From Mauremys mutica (Eukaryota > Chordata > Testudines > Geoemydidae): 64,000 nucleotides of DNA. Location of the stretch: the NCBI RefSeq assembly GCF_020497125.1, contig NC_059075.1, forward strand, positions 39,530,003-39,594,002. Direction: 5' to 3'. Each line of letters begins with the position of its first letter. Position 1 is the stretch's first letter. Under the pieces are notes generated by a model. The model was not told where the DNA came from. It saw nothing but the letters and a program-made list of their open reading frames with translations, and did no database searches. Shown in pieces: positions 55,946-64,000 of this stretch. The position numbers and the translations under genes are program-made.

Positions 55946-56160
55946 TTTTATAAGGTAATAGTCACTCCGCAGGCCCTGTGGAATCGCCTCTGCCCAATGG
56001 GTGGGGGGCATGGACGAGACCAGTTAGACCTGCAGTCAGCTCTGACAAGAGCACAAAACCAGTAAGGACAATGCTTGCCTGTTGTAAGAGAAGAGGTCGC
56101 TTGGAGCTCTATATAAGGAGATTGAAACCAAAGGGATGCTGGGGGTTTCTTTACAGACAC

Positions 56161-56197
56161 GTATCAGAGGGGTAGCCTTGTTAGTCTGGTTCTGTGC
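56161..56197 (-). mobile_element. Tail-only fragment of the snap-back family, antisense
   Basis: The plus strand reads tatcagaggggtagccttgt then tagtctggttctgtg, the antisense of the same tail module, and stops at the point where the palindrome right arms also stop. It lies 215 bp from the sense tail at 55904. No clear target duplication. Confidence 0.6.
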
Positions 56198-57655
56198 ACG
56201 GTGCAGCAGGGGAAAGATCTTCAGAATATCTGCCAGCTTTCTTTGCAAATGCCCAGCCGTGGGCTGTGCTAGGCCCAGCTAAATTGTCGATGAGTCTGAC
56301 ACTGCTCTGCAATCCTCTCCCTCACTGCAAAAATGGATAGTAGTCAGAAAAGAGCTGGATGGGTGCTTCAGATAAAGCACTGATTATACAGCAGGAAGCC
56401 TTGGATGACAAGGTTTATGGGGGAGGAGAGACAGACTTGGCCAGTCCAGGCTACTTCTTTGCATAAAGCACTCAGCCATGACACAGTCCTACATTTCATA
56501 TCCTCACTAATGATATTCCTTCCTCCTCATTTACTGTGATCATCACAGGACATGTCTGCTGCAGGCAGCTACAGCAGGGGGCAACTGCTGCTTGTCTCTG
56601 TTATATTTGACTGACAAATACAACCAGTAACCTCCATGTGCCTTAGCAGACTCTGTCCTTGCCCTTGATTAACAGGTGGTTGCCAGAGCCATGATCCACA
56701 AGTGCCTCTGTCCTTCAGAGTCAGATATAAACACTAATGAAAGGGACTCTTCACCACTATACCAGAAAACATGAGTACCATTTGTGAAGCATCCGCTGCT
56801 ATTGCCAGCTCTGGGATCTCCACTCTAGCTGATGAGCACTGTGCCTGTTATTGGATGTATTCTGTTCTCCAGGGCTTGACCTTTATTTGCATTCAAACAC
56901 ACCAAAAAGCTTCTTGACAAACATGTTCTGAATAATAATAAATAATAATAATAATAATACAGCATGTTCAAATGTCCTCCCACAAAAACCAAACCCAGCT
57001 TTTCAAGAGTTGATTACCAAAAAAACCCCACTATGTCACAATTAGCTGCAATAGTGTGGAATGAAGAGCACAGTTAGGTCATAGGGCACAAGAGGTGCAA
57101 TGACTCTGAAGCACTGGTCTGTGTCAGTCTAAACAGGCCATTGGAATGATCTGGAGCCAAAGATACTTGACTAGATGAGCCATTGATTTTTCTGTCTGCT
57201 AAAGTTATAGAATGATACATCTTCGTGTAATAAGCAGAGCACAGAAACCAGCACTACCCATGTGTCAAAATCCCTTTTCCTTTAGCAGTTATAGCACCGA
57301 GAGTATCTAGTGAGGGGAGACCTTCTCACTGTTCAATTCACAGGCCCATCCCAACCGGCTCAGGTCTGCGAATGTAGGCTGTAAACCTCACTGCAATTGA
57401 CTCTCATGGAGGATTTCACTGTTTCAGCTAGCTCTGGAACACTGCAAGAATAGCTTTTCAGATACTGTTTTCCACACTCGATTCTGGCCCAAACCATAAA
57501 ATACCAATGCAGCATGAGACCTGGCCCTTTCCCCTCAGAAAAAAAACCCAGATCTTTGCAAGTCACAAAATGTTTAAAGTTCTGTAAGTGCTTTGAAGGA
57601 AAGCTTGGATCAGTTTTTATGTGAATGGTGTCCCACATCCCTAACAGCATCAGTG
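56198..57655. other. Unassigned sequence with an (AAT)n microsatellite
   Basis: An aat-unit microsatellite lies at 56931-56959. Otherwise nothing recognised. Confidence 0.4.
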
Positions 57656-57658
57656 TTA

Positions 57659-57910
57659 GGCCTGGTCTACACTAGGAATTTATATCGGTATTTAAAAAAA
57701 AAAAGTACACCCCTGAGAGTCAGCTAGACTGACCTAACCCCAGTGCAGACAAGAATTCTTCCATTGGTCTAGCTACTGCCTCTTGGGTAGGTGAATTACT
57801 TATGGTGACAGGAGAAGTCCTACCTACGCCAACGGGAGTATCTACACTGAAACGCAAGAGCAGTGCAGCTGCAGCAGTGCTGCTGTCGTGTTTTAAGTGT
57901 AGACATACCC
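57659..57910. mobile_element. Harbinger-type MITE, 252 bp, TTA target duplication
   Basis: It begins ggcctggtctacactaggaa and ends ttaagtgtagacataccc; TTA lies at 57656-57658 and 57911-57913. The terminal repeat is close to that of the MITE at 10296. The interior has no coding capacity. Confidence 0.88.
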
Positions 57911-57913
57911 TTA

Positions 57914-58621
57914 GAATGCCTTGAGTTAGAATCACCCACAACTACAATGCTCTGTTCCCCTCCCCCCATAACCACAATCATCTCGATAGTTCAGTCTCAT
58001 CATAAAAGCAGCAATCTCTCCTTCGCCATACACACATCTCATTATCCATCGTTAGTATACGGCTTGAATAATGCAATTTACTTCAATGTCACCAAGAGAG
58101 ACATGCTCCTCTGGGACTGTCATTACCATAAACCACAATCTGTTGCCAATTTGTTTTTAAAAAAGGGGGTGGATAAGGCCATATAAACTTCTTTATAAAC
58201 AAAGACAAAGTGCTTTGTGGCCCCATCTCACTTTAGTCTGGTTTTAGCAGTATTCCTGCTACTGCTCTTTCCCCCTCACTGTGCTCCGCTTTGCATTTTG
58301 CCTCCCTCCATGTTTGTCTTTCAATGCACCCACCATTGCAAAGTGTTTCCACTGCCCATCTGTTCCTGGGTTTGTGGGAGCTGTGCACGGCCATTTCCCC
58401 AGCATGTTTCAGCTAAGCAGACCTTTTCGATGGGTACAGGCATGTGTGTGCCAAGTCCAGCCAGACCTCCCCGAAGAGCCCTCAGAGCTAGCAGATGATG
58501 GATGTGACGCTAAAACAAGGCACCAATGTGCATGTGGGTTTGTCTTGCCTGAATGGACTACCTCAGGCTGTGATCTAATAATAGCGCAGCAGCTTAGCAG
58601 AATTAAGCCAGACAGTAGATT
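57914..58621. other. Unassigned, partly repeat-poor sequence
   Basis: 58000-58170 is repeat-poor, with words such as attaccataaaccacaatct, and could be host sequence under constraint. No exon can be supported. Confidence 0.3.
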
Positions 58622-58740
58622 GTAAGATCTATGGGGCAGGGACTGTCTTCTTTCTTATTTGTCTGTTCAGTGACTAGCACAATGAGGCCTTGATTCTTGA
58701 CTGGGGTTCGTTGGCACTACTGTACAATAAATAATATGTG
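58622..58740 (+). repeat. Old MIR/L2-like 3' end
   Basis: The block gtaagatctatggggcaggg, actgtcttctttcttatttg, tgactagcacaatgaggcct and ctactgtacaataaataata is the common 3' end of an old amniote SINE/LINE group, ending in an AAT-rich tail. Confidence 0.6.
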
Positions 58741-59018
58741 GGTGAGAAAGGTCGAGGGCAAACTCAAGGTGCTACAAGAAGTGGCGAGGGGGACGAGTAG
58801 GGGGATGTGATGGAGGGTCTGGGGACCTGCCTATAATTCATATTATTTTGCAAGGGAAAAACTGCTTGGAGCAGAAATAGATAAAAACGAATGTTTTAAA
58901 CCAGAGGCCTGAAGAAGTGGGGACCTGAGCTGATGGAAGACTATCTGAAACGCAGCCTGGGAGTTTGATCTTTCAAATGCTGAAGTATGCTATTAATCAA
59001 CGTTATGGGTCTTTGGGC

Positions 59019-59266
59019 TTGTCTGTCCTTACAGCGCTGCAGCTGCGGTGCTTAGTGAAGATGCTACCTATGCCAATGGGAGACTGTCAGTAGGTACTCC
59101 ACCTCCCCGAGAGGCAGTAGCTATGTCCATGGGAGAAGCCCTCGCATCGACACAGTGTTGTCTACATGGGGGGGGGGGGAGAAGAAGTTGGTATAACTAT
59201 GGCACTCAGAGGTGTGGATTTTCCTGAGCGACGTAGTTAGGATGACGTACGTTTGTAGCGTAGACC
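59019..59266. mobile_element. Harbinger-type MITE, right end interrupted
   Basis: It starts gggcttgtctgtccttacag and ends tttgtagcgtagac, the reversed terminal signature. It includes a run of 11 G (59167-59178) and the words gcagtagctatgtccatggg seen in relatives. The final bases of the terminal repeat run into a hAT terminus at 59267. Confidence 0.65.
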
Positions 59267-59545
59267 AGCGGTTCTCAACCGGGAGTACGCGGCCCCCTGG
59301 GGGTCCCTGAGCCCTTTCAAGGGGGCCGAGGGGCCCCACAGCTGAAACCTGGTGCCCCGAGCCCCGGTGCTGAAGCCATGAGCAGTGTGGGGCTGAAGCT
59401 GATGCCACCCCCAAACTAGGAGTGATGCAGGACTGAAGGCCCCTCCCCCGAAGCTGGTAGCAGCACAGGGCTAAAGGTGGTGCTCCCCTCCCCCCTCCAA
59501 AGCTGGGAGCGGTGCAGGGCTGAAGACGGCGCTCCCCCACCCCAG
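59267..59545. mobile_element. hAT-type element, left end only recognised
   Basis: The start cagcggttctcaaccgggag is a hAT terminus like those at 32817 and 61270. The GC-rich interior has repeated words (gctgggagcggtgcagggct, gaagctggtagcagcacagg). No matching right terminus is found, so the end is approximate. Confidence 0.5.
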
Positions 59546-61262
59546 ATGGAAAGGCTTGATAGGAGATTTCAAGACACAGAAAGGAGGTTAGTATCTAGTC
59601 ACGAAGTGATGCTGACAGGCTGATCCCAGGGGTCAGAGAGGAGATTGCTTTCAAGGGTATGTAAGCTATTCCCGTTTTTCCCCTCTGTGACTAAACAGAA
59701 CATGCCTTATCTCATTTGGTTTATGAGACGTGTAAATCTGGAGATGTTAAACAAATGATTTCTTTTGTTTTAATTCTACATTGTCTCGGTTTTTAATCAA
59801 TCTTGTTTTTATTAAGATTGTCTGGGTAATTACAGCAGTCGTCACCATGGATCAGAGAAACCGGTGACCTCTAAGGAGAAGTGTTGAAGGATAGAGAGTT
59901 TCTGGAACACACAACATCTCTCTCTCTTTATTCCTCCCTCCTGCCCCCCCCCCACACACACACTGGTGTCTGTTCCCAGTGAATTGCATTGCAGTCAGGG
60001 TGCAATGGGTGAACACAACAGAACGACCAATGCACCAAGCGGGAGATGAGGGTTGGTAGTAATGCTAGTCAGACTGAACCAATGACCCCGCCTGGGGCTG
60101 GGGAGGTGGCACTGCGCCATTGGAAGCACTGGTCTTTCGGTGGAGGCAAAAGAGGATGATGCCATACTATTATTGCAGCTTTATAATGTTTGTATATATT
60201 TTAGCATGAGTTATTTACAGTGCTCCTTGTGCCTTTGGGGTAGGAGGGCTTCTAAAATGTACAATTACCAATAAAATTCCGTGATTGTTAGAGAGATCCA
60301 AAAGGCACTTCTGACATGAGAAAAAGTGCTGTCTCCAAATTCGGGGGTGGGTGGCTGGGTTACACTTTGTTTCCCTAAATTCCACCTGCAGTTTCAAGAG
60401 GGTCTGGGATTCTCCTTCATTTCTTCCCTTAAATTGTTGGGTAGCATTGTTAAACAGCTACTGTATTCCACCCCACTAGTGGAGAAAATGATCCTTGTGT
60501 CTATACAGCCCATAAAGATATAGGCCATAAAGCACTTTGCAATGAAAGGTGCTATAGACACACATGATTATCAAAGCGTGATCACACACCACAGAAAGCC
60601 ATGTGGAGCCTCTTTCTCTGTTGCCTTGCATCTGTGTAGTCATTCCCCGGCTCCGTAGCATAGGTGTAAAACACATCTGCTCTTATTTGGTAGTGTTTGA
60701 AAGTTCACTTCAGGCAGATATAAATGACAATGTAATGTCCATGGCAAGGAAGAATCAGGGGCCTTGGTGTTTATAAGAAAATCCCACCCTTTGGCTATGC
60801 CAGGAGATTTGGGAATATCATCTCTTAAGGGCAGGAAACTGCAGAACAACTAGAAACAGACATTGCGCAGCACTGCGCTTCTCATTCTAACTCCTGTCAG
60901 GGCATGACACTGTTGTTGACTACCAGCTCTTCTTCGTACAGGAAGCCTCAAAGCATCATATGGCTTTTTACATCAAGAAAAAAAAATCACATTCCAACCC
61001 TCTCAAAAAGAACTAAATGATACTAAAGAGCTTGTTAAAGGGAAACAGCCAGCACTAAAATTATATTTTAGTCATTTCCTACAGCACTGATACCAACATA
61101 AGGGTATTTAAAAATTAATCAACTAAAAATCTAATTGACTTTTCCTCAGTGATGATGTTTGTTTGCGCTTTGCATTTCACTCCATGGGGGCAGCAAAACT
61201 GGACTGATCAGTTTCAATTCCTGGAACTCATGGGCCAAGTTTAGGATGGAGAAAACTATTCA
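59546..61262. other. Unassigned non-coding sequence
   Basis: No repeat ends or gene recognised. Confidence 0.35.
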
Positions 61263-61269
61263 GTTAACT

Positions 61270-61489
61270 CAGGGGTTCTCAATCTGGGGGTTGGGACCTC
61301 TCAGGGGGTCATGAGGTTATTACATGGGGGGGTCGTGAGCTGTCAGCCTCCTTCCCAAACCCTGCTTTGCCTCCAGCATTAATAATGGTGTTAAATACGT
61401 TAAAAAGTGTTTTTAATTGCTAAAGAGGGGTCACACTCAGAGGCTTGCTAAGTTAAAGGGGTCATCAGTACAAAAGTTTGAGAAACACT
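61270..61489. mobile_element. hAT-type MITE, 220 bp
   Basis: The left end caggggttctcaatctgggg and right end aaagtttgagaaacact are inverted relatives. GTTAACT flanks it at 61263-61269 and 61490-61496; a hAT duplication is 8 bp, so one base may have changed. The interior (ggggtcatgaggttattaca, aaaggggtcatcagtac) is non-coding. Confidence 0.82.
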
Positions 61490-61496
61490 GTTAACT

Positions 61497-62007
61497 TAGT
61501 CTCACAATTGTAGTTAAAAGGGAACTCTGTAAATGAGGTGTGAAGTACATTAAAGGAAGGGAGGGTGTTGGTGGGATCAGTCATTTAGCTGCCTTTTGGG
61601 TTTCCAACAGTACTAGGGAAAGGTTTATATACTTAAAAAACATGATTAAATCACTTTTCTTTTCCTATGAAGCTTTGTTCTCTCTTCCCCATCCCTCTAT
61701 ATTTCATTTATACATACACACATGTATATACACTAAGTGGTGTGTGTGGCGTGTGTATCTACACCCCCCCACACACAGAGAGAGCGAGCAAGGGATGTAA
61801 ACTCAATCGATACGGCCCCCCTTTTAAAGATGCCAGATCAACATGCACGGCTCTGCAAGTGGCTCATATTACTCAAAATTCATACATACAAAATAATAGT
61901 TTTTTTCTTCCTTGTAGTTGTCAAGGTGGGACACTACGCCTTACAGTCCTGGATCCTTAAAATCCACATACAATGCAGGATCAAAGATGTCTTTTTTTCC
62001 AGGGTCA
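61497..62007. other. Unassigned sequence
   Basis: A (CA)/(TG)-rich simple stretch lies at 61705-61785. Nothing else recognised. Confidence 0.35.
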
Positions 62008-62023
62008 CAGTGTTTAATATAAT

Positions 62024-62062
62024 CCGAAGAAGTGAGCTGCAGCTCACGAAAGCTCATGCTAA
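62024..62062 (+). ncRNA. Hammerhead-ribozyme-like core (candidate)
   Basis: Read 5' to 3': CCGAAGA (consensus CUGANGA with U4 changed to C), one extra A, stem II GTGAGC..GCTCAC, GAAA, then a 3-bp stem III AGC-UCAU-GCU, then A at the cleavage position (consensus: not G). The core order is that of a type I hammerhead. A stem I partner is not convincing in this copy because the element starts at the core. Catalysis is therefore not shown. Confidence 0.4.
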
Positions 62063-62145
62063 AATAAATTTGTTAGTCTTTAAGGTGCCACAAGTACTCC
62101 TGTTCTTTTTGCGGATACAGACTAACACGGCTGCTACTCTGAAAC
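62024..62145 (+). mobile_element. Single-arm full-tail copy of the snap-back/hammerhead-like family
   Basis: 122 bp flanked by the duplication cagtgtttaataTaat / cagtgtttaataGaat (62008-62023 and 62146-62161, one mismatch). It starts exactly at CCGAAGA, goes through a perfect 16-bp palindrome GTGAGCTGCAGCTCAC, GAAA, gctcatgct, then gttagtctttaaggtgccac, and ends with the complete tail cagactaacacggctgctac...gaaac. It is a different subfamily from the palindromes, with its own stem II sequence. Confidence 0.82.
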
Positions 62146-62161
62146 CAGTGTTTAATAGAAT

Positions 62162-62887
62162 TCCCCCTGCAGGCCAGTTTCTAAGCACTCCAAGAATTGC
62201 ATAGTTGGCACCTGATGGTAGCTCCATTTTGGTAGACTAGGGAGGGAAGACAAGGCGATCAAGCAACACTCCTTTCATCCAGTCACCCTCTGCAAAATCC
62301 CCCTCAGATTTCTTGAACCTCTTAAAAATGCGCCAGTGTGGGACCCTGGGAATCATGCAAGCTCATACCATGTGCTGATTCTCTTCATCTCTCATTCCCC
62401 AAACTGTAGTCATTTATACTGCAGTAAACAGTACATTAGCTACCAGACAGCTCCTAATCTATCATCCTTTTTGTTAGGATCCACTCTATCTACTCAACAG
62501 ATGAGGCTCCTTGAAGAGACTTCCCCTTTTCTAATGAAGTGGCAGACGAATAACATGGCTCACTGTCTGCGCTGTGAAGTCAGGCCAGGACCAAAATAAA
62601 GTTACAGCATCTAGCTTCCTGGCTCAGCACCCCTTTCAGCCCTGAACAAATGTTCTCAGCAGTACAGGTGGACTGAGCCCTGAAGACTGAAGCTCTCTCT
62701 CCATAGAGCAGGTATGGCCAGGCAGTGGCAGGGTAAGCTTCCCTATCCCTATCCCTCACAGGGTTTCCTTCCAGGGTGAGAGGGGAGCTTAGTCTCCAAT
62801 GCCCAGTCAATCCTCACTTTCTGCTGAGCTTGCCAACCCAAAGGGGACAAACAGGGCCACTGGAATTGGGGACTTGCGCATTTGTGG
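62162..62887. other. Unassigned non-coding sequence
   Basis: No feature recognised in this stretch. Confidence 0.35.
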
Positions 62888-63065
62888 GGCGGGATAGCTC
62901 AGTGGTTTGAGCATTGGCCTGCTAGACCCAGGGTTGTGAGTTCAATCCTTGAAGGGGCCTTTTAAGGAACTGGTGTAAAAAATCTGTCTGGGGATTGGTC
63001 CTGCTTTGAGCAACGGTTGGACTAGATGACCTCCTGAGGTCCCTTCTAACCCTGATATTCTATGA
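62888..63065 (+). repeat. tRNA-derived SINE with CR1-like tail (turtle Pol III SINE type)
   Basis: The head is tRNA-like: gcgggatagctcagtggttt with A box TAGCTCAGTGG (62895-62905), and gttgtgagttcaatcc with a B-box-like GTTCAATCC ending at 62948. The middle is SINE-specific. The tail from about 62995 (gattggtcctgctttgagca, ttggactagatgacctcctg, gatattctatga) is nearly the CR1 3' end seen at 3615-3688, so CR1 proteins could move it in trans. It is not a tRNA gene: the arms do not fold into a full cloverleaf and the CR1 tail follows. Confidence 0.9.
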
Positions 63066-63414
63066 GAGCACACTACAGACAGCACTCACCTGCAAATCAG
63101 ACAGAAACCCTGATTAATTGCATACAGGCTACTAAGCACTATTTAGTCATTGACTACAATCAATTACATTCCATCTGACCTGTAAAAGACTCCATAGCTT
63201 TTCACCGACAAAATGCTATACCCTGTGTTGTTTTAAAGACACACTTTTGCCTCTGAATTGCAACAGGCATATGGAATAACTCACTGCTGGGGGAGCCTCA
63301 GACTATGTCACTCGATGACAGAGCCCATATTTCCACAGGAGAATTCTAGTTGAATTATTCAGTTATCTATCTCAGGTTCTTGCACGGTCCCTGTAACAAG
63401 GTATATTGGCCCTA
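63066..63414. other. Unassigned sequence
   Basis: No feature recognised between the SINE and the Harbinger element. Confidence 0.4.
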
Positions 63415-63417
63415 TAA

Positions 63418-64000
63418 GGGCTTGGCTACACTGGAGAGTTGCAGTGCTGGTAGTGGCTTTACAGCGCTGCAACTCACTCACCGTCCACACTTGCAAGGCA
63501 CATACAGCGCTGTATCTCCCTGGCTACAGCGCTGGCTGTACTCCACCTCAGCCTGGGGAATAACGACTGCAGCGCTGGTGATGCAGCGCTGCTCCGCCAG
63601 TGTGGCCACCAAAAGCGCTGTTATTGGCCTCCAGAGGTATTCGGAGGTATCCCAGAATGCCTGTTCAGCCACTCTGCTCATCAGTTCGAACTCTACTGCG
63701 CTGGCCTCAGGTGACCCGCCCTTTAAATGCCCTGGGATCACAATGGGCATTTCAATGTCCCCTACTGTGATCTTCTGGTCTGGGAAAAAAGTCCCTGCCT
63801 GCAGCTTCCTGAACAGGCCAGTGTTCCGAAAGATGCGTGCATCATGCACCTTTCCAGGCCAGCCTATGTTAATGTCAATGAAACGCCCACGGTGATCCAC
63901 AAGCGCCTGGAGAACCATAGAGAAATACCCCTTCCGATTAACGTACTCGGATGCTAGGTGGGGTGGTGCCAGAATAGGAATATGCGTCCCATCTATCGCC
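63418..64000 (-). mobile_element. PIF/Harbinger element, left part, runs off the window
   Basis: The left end gggcttggctacactggaga follows TAA at 63415-63417, a possible target duplication. The subterminal zone is rich in cagcgctg words. The rest is the 3' part of a transposase gene on the minus strand. The right end lies beyond the window. The word catcagttcgaactctact also occurs, changed, at 21652 in the other Harbinger copy. Confidence 0.82.
63478..63998 (-). pseudogene. Harbinger (HARBI1-like) transposase, C-terminally altered, partial
   Basis: The minus-strand frame enters from the right edge with AIDGTHIPILAPPHLASEY, which holds the first catalytic Asp of the DDE_Tnp_4 domain, then VLQALVDHRGRFIDINIGWP, then GKVHDARIFRN with the second Asp. 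After VGDIEMPIVIPGHLKGG the sequence changes abruptly into subterminal element sequence (EFELMSRVAEQAFWDT), and the frame ends at 63478. The third catalytic acid and the region around it should follow there and are missing. Family transposases cut and paste Harbinger DNA with help of the Myb/SANT protein. This copy looks like an internally deleted derivative and should be inactive. Confidence 0.85.

Noticed and set aside
62888..62960. tRNA gene
   Set aside because: A and B boxes are present but the cloverleaf is incomplete and a CR1-like tail follows; it is a tRNA-derived SINE.
1..64000. CRISPR array, bacterial operon or plasmid features
   Set aside because: No regularly spaced repeats, no dense coding and no ribosome-binding-site pattern; LINE, SINE, MITE and retrovirus content shows vertebrate nuclear DNA.

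Overview
This window reads as nuclear DNA of a reptile, most likely a turtle. It carries CR1 LINE copies in several states of decay, a tRNA-derived SINE with a CR1-like tail, MIR-type SINE remnants, many hAT and PIF/Harbinger MITEs with perfect target-site duplications, and one endogenous retrovirus. I found no host protein-coding exon, rRNA or functional tRNA gene. Every open frame I can explain belongs to a mobile element. The window is best described as an intergenic or intronic stretch built from layered insertions.

Layout. 0-9 kb: mostly unassigned sequence with a CR1 copy inserted head-on into another CR1 (2506-4580) and MITE remnants. 9-17 kb: three short DNA transposons with clear ends (9425, 10296, 17052), a hAT MITE (13863) and a palindromic retroelement insertion (12031). 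21.4-24.9 kb: a Harbinger element carrying the broken Myb/SANT-like gene, itself split by a 201-bp element and by a CR1 that in turn holds a second palindromic retroelement. 26.5-28.4 kb: CR1 fragments, one flanked by a 43-bp direct duplication. 30.4-31.4 kb: LTR-like sequence. 32.8-36.2 kb: a hAT MITE and a CR1 split by an 802-bp hAT element. 36.2-37.0 kb: a 386-bp perfect-looking tandem duplication. 37.36-43.72 kb: a minus-strand retrovirus with two identical 384-bp LTRs, a tRNA-Gln primer site, a polypurine tract and a 4-bp target duplication, but a decayed interior. 48.6-64 kb: a third palindromic insertion, a second copy of the 201-bp family, MIR copies, more MITEs, a single-arm copy of the palindrome family (62024), a tRNA-SINE (62888) and, at the right edge, part of a Harbinger transposase gene.

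The most interesting signal is a short retroelement family found here in seven places. Three copies are snap-back palindromes, each inserted as one unit with a 12-bp target duplication. In the strand I take as sense, the family carries a hammerhead-ribozyme-like core (CCGANGA, stem II, GAAA, 3-bp stem III) whose stem II differs between subfamilies by compensatory changes. The second notable item is the retrovirus, whose LTRs look newly inserted although its genes are dead, which suggests recent mobilisation in trans.
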